Under the pieces are notes generated by a model. That model was not told the origin of the DNA. It saw nothing but the letters and a program-made list of their open reading frames with translations, and ran no database searches. A DNA stretch of 64,000 nt from Beijerinckiaceae bacterium (GTDB taxonomy: Bacteria; Pseudomonadota; Alphaproteobacteria; Rhizobiales; Beijerinckiaceae), in the NCBI GenBank assembly GCA_947370975.1, contig CANBNG010000003.1, positions 62,001-126,000 on the forward strand, written 5' to 3'. The translations under genes were made by a program, and so were the position numbers. Position 1 is the first letter of the stretch. Each line of letters starts with the position of its first letter. Positions 33,006 through 41,687 of this stretch are shown here, piece by piece.

Positions 33006-34204
33006 GCCGTTGCTCCGTCTGTCTTGTCGAGTGTCGCTTCAAGGCGGCAGCAGGCCGCATCGAGCCGTTTGATGGCTTCGCTGACGTCCGCCTCGCTGAT
33101 GATGAGGGGCGGTAGCAGCCGCACCACATTGTCGCCCGCGGGAATGACGAGAAGAAGCTCTGCACGCGCCGCAAGCGCGAAGTCGGCATTGTTGACGCGC
33201 GTCTTGATGCCCAGCATCAGGCCCTCGCCACGCACCAGTTCGATGATGCGCGGGTGACGATCCTGCAATTCTGCCAGACGCTGGCGCAGCAACAGGCCGA
33301 TCTCGCGGACATGGTCGAGAAAGCCCTCTGCCAGAACGATATCGAGCACGGCATTGCCAACCGCCATGGCCAGCGGATTGCCGCCATAAGTGGTGCCGTG
33401 ACTGCCCGCCGTCATGCCCTTGGCGGCTTCGCTTGTGGCCAGGCACGCGCCCAGCGGAAAGCCGCCGCCAATGCCCTTGGCCACAGCCATGATGTCAGGC
33501 GTGACGCCCGACAATTCGCCGGCGAAGAATTTGCCCGTGCGCCCGACGCCCGTCTGCACTTCGTCGAAAATCAGCAACAGGCCATGCGCATCGCACAAGG
33601 CGCGCAGGCCGCGCAGGCATTGGCTCGGCACGGGGCGAATGCCGCCCTCGCCCTGGATCGGCTCGATGAGAATCGCGCCGGTCTCCGGGCCGATGGCTGC
33701 CTTGAGTGCGTCGTGATCGCCAAAGGGCACCTGATCGAAGCCGTCGACCTTGGGGCCAAAACCATCGAGATATTTCTGCTGACCGCCGGCGGCGATGGTC
33801 GCCAGGGTGCGGCCGTGGAACGCGCCCTCGAAGGTGATGATTCTATATTTCTCGGGGTGTCCGCAGGTCGATTGATATTTGCGCGCCATCTTGATCGCGC
33901 ATTCCATCGCTTCCGCGCCGGAATTGGTGAAGAAGACGGTGTCGGCAAAGGTCGCATCGACCAGCCGCTGGGCAAGCCGCTCGCCTTCCGGAATGCGGAA
34001 CAGATTGGACGTGTGCCAGATCTTCTGGCCCTGCGCGGTCAGCGCCCCGACAAGATGGGGGTGAGCGTAACCCAATGAGGCCACGGCAATACCGCCGCCA
34101 AAATCGAGATAGCGCGCGCCATCGCTGGCCTCAAGCCAAGCCCCCTCGCCCTTTTCAAAGGCAATGTCGGCACGTGCATAGGTTGGCAACAGCGGCGAGG
34201 TCAC
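33002..34204 (-). CDS. argD: acetylornithine aminotransferase
   Basis: A 400-residue class III PLP transaminase. It has GGGIAVASLGYAHP, the phosphate-binding TNSGAEAMECAIKMAR, FDEVQTGVGRTG, and the PLP lysine in MAVAKGIGGGFPLG. Together with argF directly downstream this fits ArgD, which makes N-acetylornithine from the semialdehyde; family members can also act in lysine synthesis. A leader hairpin lies 43 bp upstream of the start. Confidence 0.92.
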   Translation of the reverse strand: MTSPLLPTYARADIAFEKGEGAWLEASDGARYLDFGGGIAVASLGYAHPHLVGALTAQGQKIWHTSNLFRIPEGERLAQRLVDATFADTVFFTNSGAEAMECAIKMARKYQSTCGHPEKYRIITFEGAFHGRTLATIAAGGQQKYLDGFGPKVDGFDQVPFGDHDALKAAIGPETGAILIEPIQGEGGIRPVPSQCLRGLRALCDAHGLLLIFDEVQTGVGRTGKFFAGELSGVTPDIMAVAKGIGGGFPLGACLATSEAAKGMTAGSHGTTYGGNPLAMAVGNAVLDIVLAEGFLDHVREIGLLLRQRLAELQDRHPRIIELVRGEGLMLGIKTRVNNADFALAARAELLLVIPAGDNVVRLLPPLIISEADVSEAIKRLDAACCRLEATLDKTDGATA

Positions 34205-34236
34205 GGTTTTGCTCCGGCGGCTCGATCAGGGGTCCA

Positions 34237-34267
34237 GAAAAGAAAGTGCCGCCTCTGAGGGGCGGCA
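34237..34267 (-). promoter_or_regulatory. argD leader hairpin, possible attenuator
   Basis: On the minus strand TGCCGCC...GGCGGCA (extended by C-G and G-T pairs to about 9 bp, 3-base loop) is followed by CTTTCTTTTC, then argD 43 bp later. The shape is that of an intrinsic terminator inside the 5' leader. No leader peptide was identified. Confidence 0.4.
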
Positions 34268-34472
34268 ATTGATGTCAAGTGTAGTTTCTCCGGCGTCCCC
34301 GGTCAAATGAGACGCTCGGCGAATTTGGCGGCCGCAATAGGCATTTTTGCACCAAAATACAGGCAAAAGGCCCGCTTCTTGTTGAATGGAGGCCGATTTG
34401 CGCGCCGGACATGAGTCGCACATGCAACTCGCTGGGGAAAACAAATCGTTAAGCTCTCGGACTGTTGCGTGC

Positions 34473-34592
34473 GATTCAACGCCTAGTGTACCGTCCTGTC
34501 TGTCGAGTACGACATCTCGTGCGGCGGACCTTCCGAGAGTGTAATGCGTCCAACGACGCCGGTCTTCCGGTGGCGCGTTGAATCTCGGATTC
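34473..34592 (+). promoter_or_regulatory. gcrA upstream region with three CcrM (GANTC) sites
   Basis: The 416-bp gap between argD and gcrA (34205-34620) carries GATTC at 34473, GAATC at 34580 and GATTC at 34588, the last two within 41 bp of the gcrA start. GANTC is the target of the CcrM methyltransferase, through which GcrA and DnaA/CtrA circuits are timed. No complete CtrA or DnaA box was found by eye, and no gene is convincing in this stretch. Confidence 0.55.
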
Positions 34593-34620
34593 TTTTGGCG
34601 GACCTTGGAGGAGGACATAC

Positions 34621-35139
34621 ATGTCCTGGACCGATGAGCGTGTGGATCTTCTGCGCAAACTTTGGCTGGAGGGGCTCAGTGCCAGCCAGATTGCCGCGGA
34701 ACTCTCCCACGGCATCACGCGCAATGCCGTGATTGGCAAAGTGCATCGCCTCGGCCTCTCTGGCCGGGTGAAAGCCCCGACGGCGGCAGCGCCCCGGCAG
34801 CGGACCCGTCCGCAGCCGACGCGTCAGCAGCCGCGTACGGTGGCCCCGGTAACTCGTGGCAATGTCGCGCTGGCCTTCCGGCCAGTCGAAGCGCCCGAGC
34901 CGATGCCGGTCGAAGATGTGGTCATTCCCATGTCCGAGATGGTGACGATCATGGAACTGCGGGAGAGCATGTGCCGCTGGCCCGTGGGCGACCCGACAAC
35001 GCCGGAGTTCCGCTTCTGCGGTTCAAGAACCCCGGCAACCGGCCCCTATTGCGGACACCATGCGCGCATTGCCTACCAGCCGGCGCAGGATCGCCGCCGG
35101 GATCGCGATCGCGAAAAGCGTCTGCAGCGTCTCGCCTGA
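34621..35139 (+). CDS. gcrA: GcrA cell-cycle regulator
   Basis: A 172-residue protein. The N-terminal GcrA helix-turn-helix is clear (WTDERVDLLRKLWLEGLSAS, RNAVIGKVHRLGL). A low-complexity Pro/Arg/Gln linker of about 40 residues and a C-terminal sigma70-binding region follow (MELRESMCRWPVGDP, FCG, PYCGHHARIAYQP). In Caulobacter GcrA binds RNA polymerase sigma70 and activates GANTC-methylated promoters. ATG 34621 has GGAGGAGGACATAC directly upstream. Confidence 0.95.
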   Translation: MSWTDERVDLLRKLWLEGLSASQIAAELSHGITRNAVIGKVHRLGLSGRVKAPTAAAPRQRTRPQPTRQQPRTVAPVTRGNVALAFRPVEAPEPMPVEDVVIPMSEMVTIMELRESMCRWPVGDPTTPEFRFCGSRTPATGPYCGHHARIAYQPAQDRRRDRDREKRLQRLA

Positions 35140-35164
35140 GACGCGGGCGCAAAGGCAGATACAT

Positions 35165-35194
35165 AAAATGGCGGATCGCGAGATCCGCCATTTT
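35165..35194. terminator. bidirectional terminator between gcrA and phoB
   Basis: A 13-bp perfect stem AAAATGGCGGATC / GATCCGCCATTTT with a GCGA loop gives U-rich tails on both strands between these convergent genes. Confidence 0.95.
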
Positions 35195-35202
35195 CTTTTG
35201 AG

Positions 35203-35925
35203 CTAACGCCCGAAGGTCTCATCGAACGCATAGCCCGCCCCGCGTATGGTGCGGATCGGATCGGGCTCGCGGCCATGCGAGAGCGCCTTGCGCAGACGCC
35301 CGACATGCACATCCACCGTCCGCTCGTCGATCTCGGCCGTATTGCCCCAGACGGCATCGAGCAATTGAGCGCGGGTGAAGACACGGCCGGGCTTTTCCAG
35401 CAGGCGGTCGAGCAGGCGGAATTCCGTTGGCCCCAGATGCACGTCGCGCGCGCCGCGCCGCACGCGATGGGTCTCGCGATCAAGCTCGATGTCGCCGGCG
35501 GCCAGCCGCCCGGCAATGCGCTCGGGCGCGGCACGGCGCAAAAGCGCGCGCACGCGGGCCATCAGCTCGGGCACGGAAAAGGGCTTCACCACATAATCGT
35601 CAGCACCGACGGAGAGGCCACGCACCCGCTCGTCCTCCTCACCGCGCGCCGTCAGCATGATGACGGGCAAGGTCCGCGTTCCTTCGCGCGCGCGCAGGCG
35701 GCGGCAGATTTCAATGCCCGACACACCGGGCAGCATCCAGTCGAGAATGACGAGATCGGGCGGGCCCTCAAGCAGCAGCAATTCCGCATCGTCGCCCCGC
35801 TCGCAGCGCTCGACGACATAGCCCTCCGCCTCCAGATTATAGGCCAGCAGCAGGGACAACGCTTCCTCGTCCTCGACAATGAGGACGCGGGGCGCGTTGG
35901 TGTTGGTGGCTTCGCGTGAGCTCAT
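35203..35925 (-). CDS. phoB: phosphate regulon response regulator
   Basis: A 240-residue OmpR/PhoB-type regulator. The receiver domain (VLIVEDEEAL, phospho-Asp in LVILDWMLPG, MLTARG, lysine in DDYVVKPFS) is followed by a winged helix (LGPTEFRLLDRLLEKPGRVF, ERTVDVHVGRLRKAL, IRTIRGAGYAF). It binds Pho boxes when phosphorylated by PhoR. It is the last gene of the phoR-pstSCAB-phoU-phoB cluster, 16 bp after phoU. Confidence 0.95.
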   Translation of the reverse strand: MSSREATNTNAPRVLIVEDEEALSLLLAYNLEAEGYVVERCERGDDAELLLLEGPPDLVILDWMLPGVSGIEICRRLRAREGTRTLPVIMLTARGEEDERVRGLSVGADDYVVKPFSVPELMARVRALLRRAAPERIAGRLAAGDIELDRETHRVRRGARDVHLGPTEFRLLDRLLEKPGRVFTRAQLLDAVWGNTAEIDERTVDVHVGRLRKALSHGREPDPIRTIRGAGYAFDETFGR

Positions 35926-35941
35926 GGCGCGCGCCGCTCTC

Positions 35942-36649
35942 TCACACGTCGCTCGTCATGATGCTGGAGCCGCCCTTGGGCCGGTCCACCGGCAGGTTCG
36001 TGCCGGTGACGAGATAATAGACCGTCTCTGCGATGTTGGTCGCATGATCGCCCGCGCGCTCGATGTTTTTCGAACAGAACAGCAGATGCGTGCAGAAGGA
36101 AATATTGCGCGGATCTTCCATCATGAAGGTGAGCAGATCGCGGAAGACGGAATCCTCCAGCGCATCGAGTTCAGAATCGCGCGTCCAGACATCGCGCGCG
36201 CGCTCGATGTCGCGCGTCGCATAGGCGTCGAGCACATCCTTCAATTGCAGGAGCGCAAGATCGCCCATGTGCTTGAGGCCGATGGCCGCGCGGGGAATGC
36301 GCGGAACATCGGCAAGCTTGAGCGTGCGCTTGGCAATATTCTTGGCCAGATCGCCCACGCGCTCGAGATCGCCCGACACGCGGATCGCAGCAACAATCTC
36401 GCGCAGATCGACCGCCATCGGCTGACGGCGCGCGATGGTGAGAATCGCAAATTCCTCGACCTGACGCTGCAAGGCATCCAGACGCGGATCGCAGGCCACG
36501 ACCGCGCGCGCGAGATCAAGATCCATCGCCATCAGGGCATCGAGTGCATCCGACAGCATTTTTTCCGCAAGGCCGCCCATTTCGGCAATGTTGCGGCCCA
36601 GCGTTCCGAGCTCTTTGTCGTAAGCGGCAACAGTATGTTCGCTCATCAT
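35942..36649 (-). CDS. phoU: phosphate signalling protein PhoU
   Basis: A 235-residue protein with two PhoU three-helix repeats. Metal-binding signatures appear as SGDLERVGDLAKNIAKR and, in the second repeat, KNIERAGDHATNIAE. PhoU couples the Pst transporter to PhoR and represses the regulon when phosphate is plentiful. Two tandem ATGs (36649, 36646) are possible. It lies 22 bp after pstB. Confidence 0.95.
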   Translation of the reverse strand: MMSEHTVAAYDKELGTLGRNIAEMGGLAEKMLSDALDALMAMDLDLARAVVACDPRLDALQRQVEEFAILTIARRQPMAVDLREIVAAIRVSGDLERVGDLAKNIAKRTLKLADVPRIPRAAIGLKHMGDLALLQLKDVLDAYATRDIERARDVWTRDSELDALEDSVFRDLLTFMMEDPRNISFCTHLLFCSKNIERAGDHATNIAETVYYLVTGTNLPVDRPKGGSSIMTSDV

Positions 36650-36671
36650 GATGAAAACCCCTCGCGCCAGC

Positions 36672-37475
36672 TCAACCGAAGCGGCCGGTGATATAATCCT
36701 GCGTCTGACGCTTTTCGGGCGCGGTGAAAATGCGCGTCGTCTGCGCAAACTCAACAAGCTCGCCGAGATACATGAAGGCGGTGAATTCAGACACGCGCGC
36801 CGCCTGCTGCATATTATGGGTGACGATGGCGATCGTATATTTCGCCTTCAATTCATCGAGCAATTCTTCGACCTTGGCCGTCGAGATCGGATCGAGCGCC
36901 GAACAGGGTTCATCGAACAGGATGACTTCGGGCTGGATGGCGACGGTGCGCGCAATGCAGAGCCGCTGTTGCTGGCCACCCGAGAGCGACAGACCGCTCG
37001 CATCGAGCTTGTCCTTCACCTCGTTCCACAAGGCAGCCCCGCGCAACGCGTGTTCGACGCGGCCATCGAGTTCGCTCCTGGAGAGATTTTCATAGAGCTT
37101 GATGCCGAAGGCGATGTTTTCATAAATCGTCATCGGAAAGGGCGTCGGCTTCTGGAAGACCATGCCTATGCGCGCGCGCAGCAGATTGAGATCAAGGCCA
37201 GGCACAAGAATATTCTTGCCATCGAGCAGGACTTCGCCTTCCGCGCGCTGGCCGGGATAAAGATCATACATCCGGTTGAACACGCGCAGCAGCGTAGACT
37301 TGCCGCATCCCGACGGGCCGATGAAAGCCGTCACGGTATTGGGCGCAAGCTGCAGACTGATATTGTTGAGCGCGCGTGTCGCGCCATAGTAGAAATCGAG
37401 ATTCTTGGTCTCGATCTTGGCGCGCGTGGCAACGGGCGCCGGCGATGGGGCGGTCATGAGGGCAAGGTCCGTCAC
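36672..37475 (-). CDS. pstB: phosphate ABC transporter ATP-binding protein
   Basis: A 267-residue ATPase with IGPSGCGKSTLLRVFNRM, the PstB-specific MVFQKPTPFPMTIYEN, LSGGQQQRLCIARTVA, ILFDEPCSALDPIST and VTHNMQQAARVSE. I choose GTG 37475, which overlaps the pstA stop (GTGA); ATG 37457 is an alternative. It drives phosphate uptake through PstCA. Confidence 0.96.
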   Translation of the reverse strand: MTDLALMTAPSPAPVATRAKIETKNLDFYYGATRALNNISLQLAPNTVTAFIGPSGCGKSTLLRVFNRMYDLYPGQRAEGEVLLDGKNILVPGLDLNLLRARIGMVFQKPTPFPMTIYENIAFGIKLYENLSRSELDGRVEHALRGAALWNEVKDKLDASGLSLSGGQQQRLCIARTVAIQPEVILFDEPCSALDPISTAKVEELLDELKAKYTIAIVTHNMQQAARVSEFTAFMYLGELVEFAQTTRIFTAPEKRQTQDYITGRFG

Positions 37476-38317
37476 TTGGTCTTCCTTTCGGCGCCGAGCA
37501 GGCGCGCGACAATGTTCAGCGCGAGAACGGCAAGCGTGATGAGCAAGGCGCCCGTCCAGGCAAGTTGCCGCCAATATTCATAGGGGCTTTGGACGAAATT
37601 ATTGATGGTGACGGGCAGATTTGCCATCGGCTGGCTAAGGCTCAAGCTCCAGAACTGGTTCGAGAGCGCAGTGAAGAGCAACGGCGCGGTTTCGCCCGCC
37701 ACGCGGGCGGTCGCAAGCAGAATGCCGGTGATGAGGCCCGTGCGCGCAGCGCGATAGGCGATGCGGCGAATGACGAGCGAACGCGGCAAGCCCAGCGCGG
37801 CAGCCGCTTCGCGCACCTGATCGGGCACAAGGCGCAGCATGTCCTCGGTGGTGCGCACCACAACGGGCGTGACAATCACCGCCAGCGCCAGCGAGCCTGC
37901 AAGCGCCGAGAAGCCGCCCATCGGCACCACCACGGCGCTGTAGATGAAAAGGCCGATGACGATGGAGGGCGCGCTGAGCAGAATGTCGTTGATGAAGCGG
38001 ACGTAGAAACTCAGCTTTTCGTGCCGGCCATATTCGGCAAGATAAGTGCCTGCAAACAGGCCAAGTGGCGCGCCTATGCCAACCCCGATCACGGTCATGA
38101 CGAGCGAGCCGACGATGGCATTGGCCAGACCGCCAGTCTTTGAGCCGGGCGGCGGCGTCATTTGCGTGAACACCGAGAGATGCAGGCCTGCAAGCCCGTT
38201 CCACAGCAATGTGAAGAGAATGAGGGTCAGCCACATCAGCCCGAAACCGGCAGCGGCCACGCACAGCACGCGGATGATGACATCGCGGCGACGCCGTGTT
38301 GCATAAAGAGACATCAT
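37472..38317 (-). CDS. pstA: phosphate ABC transporter permease PstA
   Basis: A 281-residue inner-membrane permease with about six membrane segments. It has GTYLAEYGRHEKLSFYVRF, an EAA-type loop EAAAALGLPRSLVIRRIAYR, and GETAPLLFTALSNQFW, which is typical of PstA. Its ATG follows the pstC stop by one base, and its stop overlaps the pstB GTG start. Confidence 0.94.
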   Translation of the reverse strand: MMSLYATRRRRDVIIRVLCVAAAGFGLMWLTLILFTLLWNGLAGLHLSVFTQMTPPPGSKTGGLANAIVGSLVMTVIGVGIGAPLGLFAGTYLAEYGRHEKLSFYVRFINDILLSAPSIVIGLFIYSAVVVPMGGFSALAGSLALAVIVTPVVVRTTEDMLRLVPDQVREAAAALGLPRSLVIRRIAYRAARTGLITGILLATARVAGETAPLLFTALSNQFWSLSLSQPMANLPVTINNFVQSPYEYWRQLAWTGALLITLAVLALNIVARLLGAERKTK

Positions 38318-38318
38318 G

Positions 38319-39287
38319 TCAGGCTCCCGCCTTGCGTTCGAGCCGGGCGAGCATGAGCCGCGCGGAAGCCAGAACGATGAAGGTCAGCACGAAGAGCAGC
38401 AGGCCAAGCAGGATGAGGGCGGATTGATGCACGCCGCTGGCTTCTGCAAATTCGCTGGCAATGGCGGCTGAAATCGTCGTGCCGGGCGCAAAGATCGAGC
38501 CGCTGATCTGGAAGGAATTGCCGATGATGAAAGTGACCGCCATGGTCTCGCCGAGCGCACGGCCAAGCGCGAGCATGATGCCGCCGATCACGCCTGTGCG
38601 CGTATAGGGAATGACAACATTGCGCACCACTTCCCAGGTCGTGCAGCCGAGCCCATAGGCTGATTCCTTCAGCATGGGTGGCACGCTCATGAAGACATCG
38701 CGCGAGATTGCTGTGATGAAGGGCAGCACCATGATGGCGAGCACCAGCGAAGCATTGAACAGCGAGAGATAGGAGGGCGGCCCGGCAAAAATTGCGCCGA
38801 GCACCGGCACGCCATCGAAGAGATCGATGAAGAGCGGCTGGACATGATCCGTCATGAAGGGCGCGAGAACGAAAAAGCCCCACATGCCGTAGATGATCGA
38901 GGGAATGCCGGCGAGCAATTCAATCGCAATGCCGACCGGGCGGCGCAGCGCAGGCGGGCAGAGCTCGGAGAGAAAAATCGCAATGCCAATGCCGACAGGC
39001 ACGGCAACCAGCATGGCGAGCGCAGATGTGACGAGCGTGCCGTAAATCGGTCCCAGCGCGCCCAGCACCGGCGTCGGCTCAAGCTGGGGCGCCCAGCGGC
39101 GCGTGACGAGAAAATCAAAACCGAAAGTCTGGATCGCCGGCCAGGCCCCGATCATCAGCGAGAGAATGATACCGCCCAGAATGCACAGCACAACGAGCGC
39201 GCAGATGCGCGTGAGCCAGTAGAAACTTGCATCGCCCAACCGAAAGGCCGCGAGCGCACGCGCGCGATCGACCGGCAGGCTTTTCAT
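38319..39287 (-). CDS. pstC: phosphate ABC transporter permease PstC
   Basis: A 322-residue permease with about seven membrane segments. It has LAGIPSIIYGMWGFFVLAPF, an EAA-like ESAYGLGCTTWEVVRNVVIP and ALGRALGETMAVTFIIGN, all PstC marks. ATG 39287 (MKSLPVDRA) is used; GTG 39305, with GGAG about eight bases upstream, is possible. A stem-loop separates it from pstS. Confidence 0.94.
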   Translation of the reverse strand: MKSLPVDRARALAAFRLGDASFYWLTRICALVVLCILGGIILSLMIGAWPAIQTFGFDFLVTRRWAPQLEPTPVLGALGPIYGTLVTSALAMLVAVPVGIGIAIFLSELCPPALRRPVGIAIELLAGIPSIIYGMWGFFVLAPFMTDHVQPLFIDLFDGVPVLGAIFAGPPSYLSLFNASLVLAIMVLPFITAISRDVFMSVPPMLKESAYGLGCTTWEVVRNVVIPYTRTGVIGGIMLALGRALGETMAVTFIIGNSFQISGSIFAPGTTISAAIASEFAEASGVHQSALILLGLLLFVLTFIVLASARLMLARLERKAGA

Positions 39288-39332
39288 TCTGGTCTCGATA
39301 TTCACGAGGCGTGCTCCGCAGGGGAAAACAAA

Positions 39333-39354
39333 GGGGGAGGGGCTCACCTCCCCC
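39333..39354 (-). terminator. pstS-pstC intercistronic stem-loop
   Basis: An 8-bp stem GGGGGAGG / CCTCCCCC lies between the pstS stop and pstC start. On the minus strand it is followed by TTTGTTTT. It can act as a partial terminator or 3' stabiliser, giving more PstS than permease. Confidence 0.65.
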
Positions 39355-39361
39355 TCATATC

Positions 39362-40387
39362 TTACTTGGACGCAATGTCCTTGGCCCAGCTGTCCTTGAT
39401 GAGTTTCACAACGGATTCGGGCATGGGGATGTAGTCGAGTTCTTCGGCCATCTTGCCGCCCTGCTCATAGGCCCAGGCAAAGAACTTCAACGCCTCGTTG
39501 GAAGCATCCGCATCGACAGGCTGCTTGTACATGAGGATGAAGGTCGCCGCCGTGATCGGCCAGGAGGCCTCGCCCGGCTGGTTGGTCAGGATCTGATAGA
39601 AGCCCGGCGCATTGGCCCAATCGGCATTGGCGGCAGCCGCCTGGAAAGAGGTGATTGTCGGCTTGATGGTCTTGCCGGCGGCATTGACCAGCGCCGCATA
39701 GGTCAGATTGTTCTGCTTGGCATAGGCATATTCGACATAGCCGATGGAGTTCTTCGTCTGCGCGACATTGCCCGCAACGCCCTCATTGCCCTTTGCGCCC
39801 ACACCAACCGGCCATTCAACCGCAGTACCGCTGCCGACTTTCGACTTCCAGTCGGCGCTCACCTTGGCGAGATAATCGGTGAAATTGAAGGTCGTGCCCG
39901 ACCCGTCGGAGCGACGCACCACGGTGATGGCGGCAGAGGGGAGCTTCAGATCGGGATTGAGCTTTTTGATCGCGGCATCGTCCCATTTCTTGATCGCGCC
40001 GAGATAGATATCGGCCAGAACCCGGCCATCGAGAACGAGCTCGTTCGACTTGAGGCCCTCGATATTCACCACAGCCACAATCGCGCCCATGACCATCGGC
40101 CATTGGGCGAGACCGTCCTTGGACAGCTGCGCGGCAGTGAGAGGCGCATCGCTCGCGCCAAATGTCACGGTCTTGGCCTGGATCTGCTTGATGCCTGCGC
40201 CAGACCCGATGGACTGATAGTTCAGCCCGTTGCCGGTCTGCGTTTTGTAAGCATCCGCCCATTTGGAATAGACGGGGAACGGGAAGGTCGCGCCAGCGCC
40301 GGTGATGTCGACCGCTTGAGCGCTCACGCTCGGAAGAATTGTCAGCGCGGCCACACAGGCGGCGCGGAAGATTGTGCTGAGGTCCAT
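39362..40387 (-). CDS. pstS: periplasmic phosphate-binding protein
   Basis: A 341-residue exported protein with a signal peptide ending near SVSAQAVD. The phosphate-binding motifs are ITGAGATFPFPVYSKW, SIGSGAGIKQI, TFGASDAPL and VRRSDGSGTTFNFTDYL. It captures phosphate for PstCAB. ATG 40387 is used; the longer frame to 40456 would run into the Pho-box promoter region. The Pho box lies 86-102 bp upstream. Confidence 0.96.
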   Translation of the reverse strand: MDLSTIFRAACVAALTILPSVSAQAVDITGAGATFPFPVYSKWADAYKTQTGNGLNYQSIGSGAGIKQIQAKTVTFGASDAPLTAAQLSKDGLAQWPMVMGAIVAVVNIEGLKSNELVLDGRVLADIYLGAIKKWDDAAIKKLNPDLKLPSAAITVVRRSDGSGTTFNFTDYLAKVSADWKSKVGSGTAVEWPVGVGAKGNEGVAGNVAQTKNSIGYVEYAYAKQNNLTYAALVNAAGKTIKPTITSFQAAAANADWANAPGFYQILTNQPGEASWPITAATFILMYKQPVDADASNEALKFFAWAYEQGGKMAEELDYIPMPESVVKLIKDSWAKDIASK

Positions 40388-40472
40388 AAGAGGCTCTTTC
40401 CTGGAGCCCGGGCGCGCGGCGCGGCCCGGCAGAGATTGCAACGTCTTGGCCTGCACCTTCTACGACGTCTTC

Positions 40473-40489
40473 ATGACAAACCCATGACA
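40473..40489 (-). promoter_or_regulatory. Pho box of the pst operon
   Basis: On the minus strand TGTCAT (40489-40484) is repeated as TGTCAT (40478-40473) with exact 11-bp periodicity, the PhoB direct-repeat operator. It lies between the phoR stop and pstS start, so it would control pstSCAB-phoU-phoB separately from phoR. Confidence 0.88.
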
Positions 40490-40502
40490 TCTTAAGTATC
40501 TG

Positions 40503-41567
40503 TTATAAAACAACTTTTTCTGGAACGAGCAAAGGAAACTCGACGATAAACTCCGCCCCCTGCCCCGGCTGGCTGGCAATCTTCAGCGTGCCCCTGTGGC
40601 GGGCGACGACGTGCTTGACCAGCGCGAGCCCGAGGCCCGTGCCACCCTTGGCGCGGCTCGCGCCGGCATCCACCCGGTAGAAGCGCTCGGTCAGGCGCGG
40701 CAGATGTTCTGCCGGGATGCCCGGTCCGAAATCGCGCACAGTCAGACGCGCAAGGCTGCCCTGCGCCTGCAAGGCAATATCGATCCGGCTCTGGGAGCCT
40801 GCGGGGCCAGCGCCATATTTGATGGCATTTTCGATCAGGTTTTCGGCAACGCGCAGCAATTCGTCGCGGTCGCCCGCAAGTATCAGGCTCATGGGCGTGT
40901 CCATGGGCGCGTCGAGGTGTAAATGCACCCCGCTCTCCTGCGCCATGGGCGTCAGCCCGTCGATGCAATGGCGCACCACCTCCACCAGATCGACGGGGGT
41001 TTGCGGGCGCACGTGCTCCTGCTGCTCGACTTTCGAAAGCGAGAGAAGATCATCGATCAGGCGTGCCATGCGCCGCCCCTGGTCGCGCATGATGGCAAGA
41101 AACCGCTCGCGCGCAACGCTATCCTCGCGTGCCGCACCTTGCAGGGTCTCGATGAAGCCAAGCAAGGAGGCCAGCGGCGTGCGCAATTCATGGCTCGCAT
41201 TGGCGATGAAATCGACACGCATGCGCTCGACGCGCCGCGCATCGGTGAGATCGCGCAAGGTCAGGACGGCATAGGCCTCGCCAGCCGCGAGGAAGGGCGC
41301 GGCGTGAACCTGAAACAGGCGCTCGACCGGCACGCGCTCGTGCAGCATGGTCAAAGTCGCCGGGCCACCAGCCAGAACACGGGCCGTAGCCTCCAGCACA
41401 TCGGGCGCGCGCAGCACGAATGGCAGGGTGTTTTGCACGCGCAGCGCGGGAAACAGAGCGCGCGCCGCGCTATTGGCCGCGACGATGCGCTGCTGGCGGC
41501 CGATCACCAGGACGGGCTCGGGCAACGCCTCCACAAAAGCCTCAAGCAGATTGACGACTTCGGCCAT
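40503..41567 (-). CDS. phoR: phosphate regulon sensor histidine kinase, soluble form
   Basis: A 354-residue kinase. A PAS domain (about 10-110) is followed by the HisKA phosphoacceptor FIANASHELRTPLASLLGF and the ATPase domain (NLIENAIKYGAG, DFGPGIPAEHLPRLTERFYR, GGTGLGLALVKHV). Most PhoR proteins carry N-terminal membrane helices; none is evident here, so signalling may depend fully on PhoU/Pst contact through PAS. It is first in the Pho cluster, 115 bp before pstS. Confidence 0.9.
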   Translation of the reverse strand: MAEVVNLLEAFVEALPEPVLVIGRQQRIVAANSAARALFPALRVQNTLPFVLRAPDVLEATARVLAGGPATLTMLHERVPVERLFQVHAAPFLAAGEAYAVLTLRDLTDARRVERMRVDFIANASHELRTPLASLLGFIETLQGAAREDSVARERFLAIMRDQGRRMARLIDDLLSLSKVEQQEHVRPQTPVDLVEVVRHCIDGLTPMAQESGVHLHLDAPMDTPMSLILAGDRDELLRVAENLIENAIKYGAGPAGSQSRIDIALQAQGSLARLTVRDFGPGIPAEHLPRLTERFYRVDAGASRAKGGTGLGLALVKHVVARHRGTLKIASQPGQGAEFIVEFPLLVPEKVVL

Positions 41568-41687
41568 GCACTTTGTCCCTGCGATCCTGACGTCCCGCCT
41601 TTATGGCGGCAGAGCCCCGTCACGATCAAGCGTGCCGCTTGCCTGGGGCGCAGACCCGATGCAGGCTACAGGCATGGAGAGGCCGGC

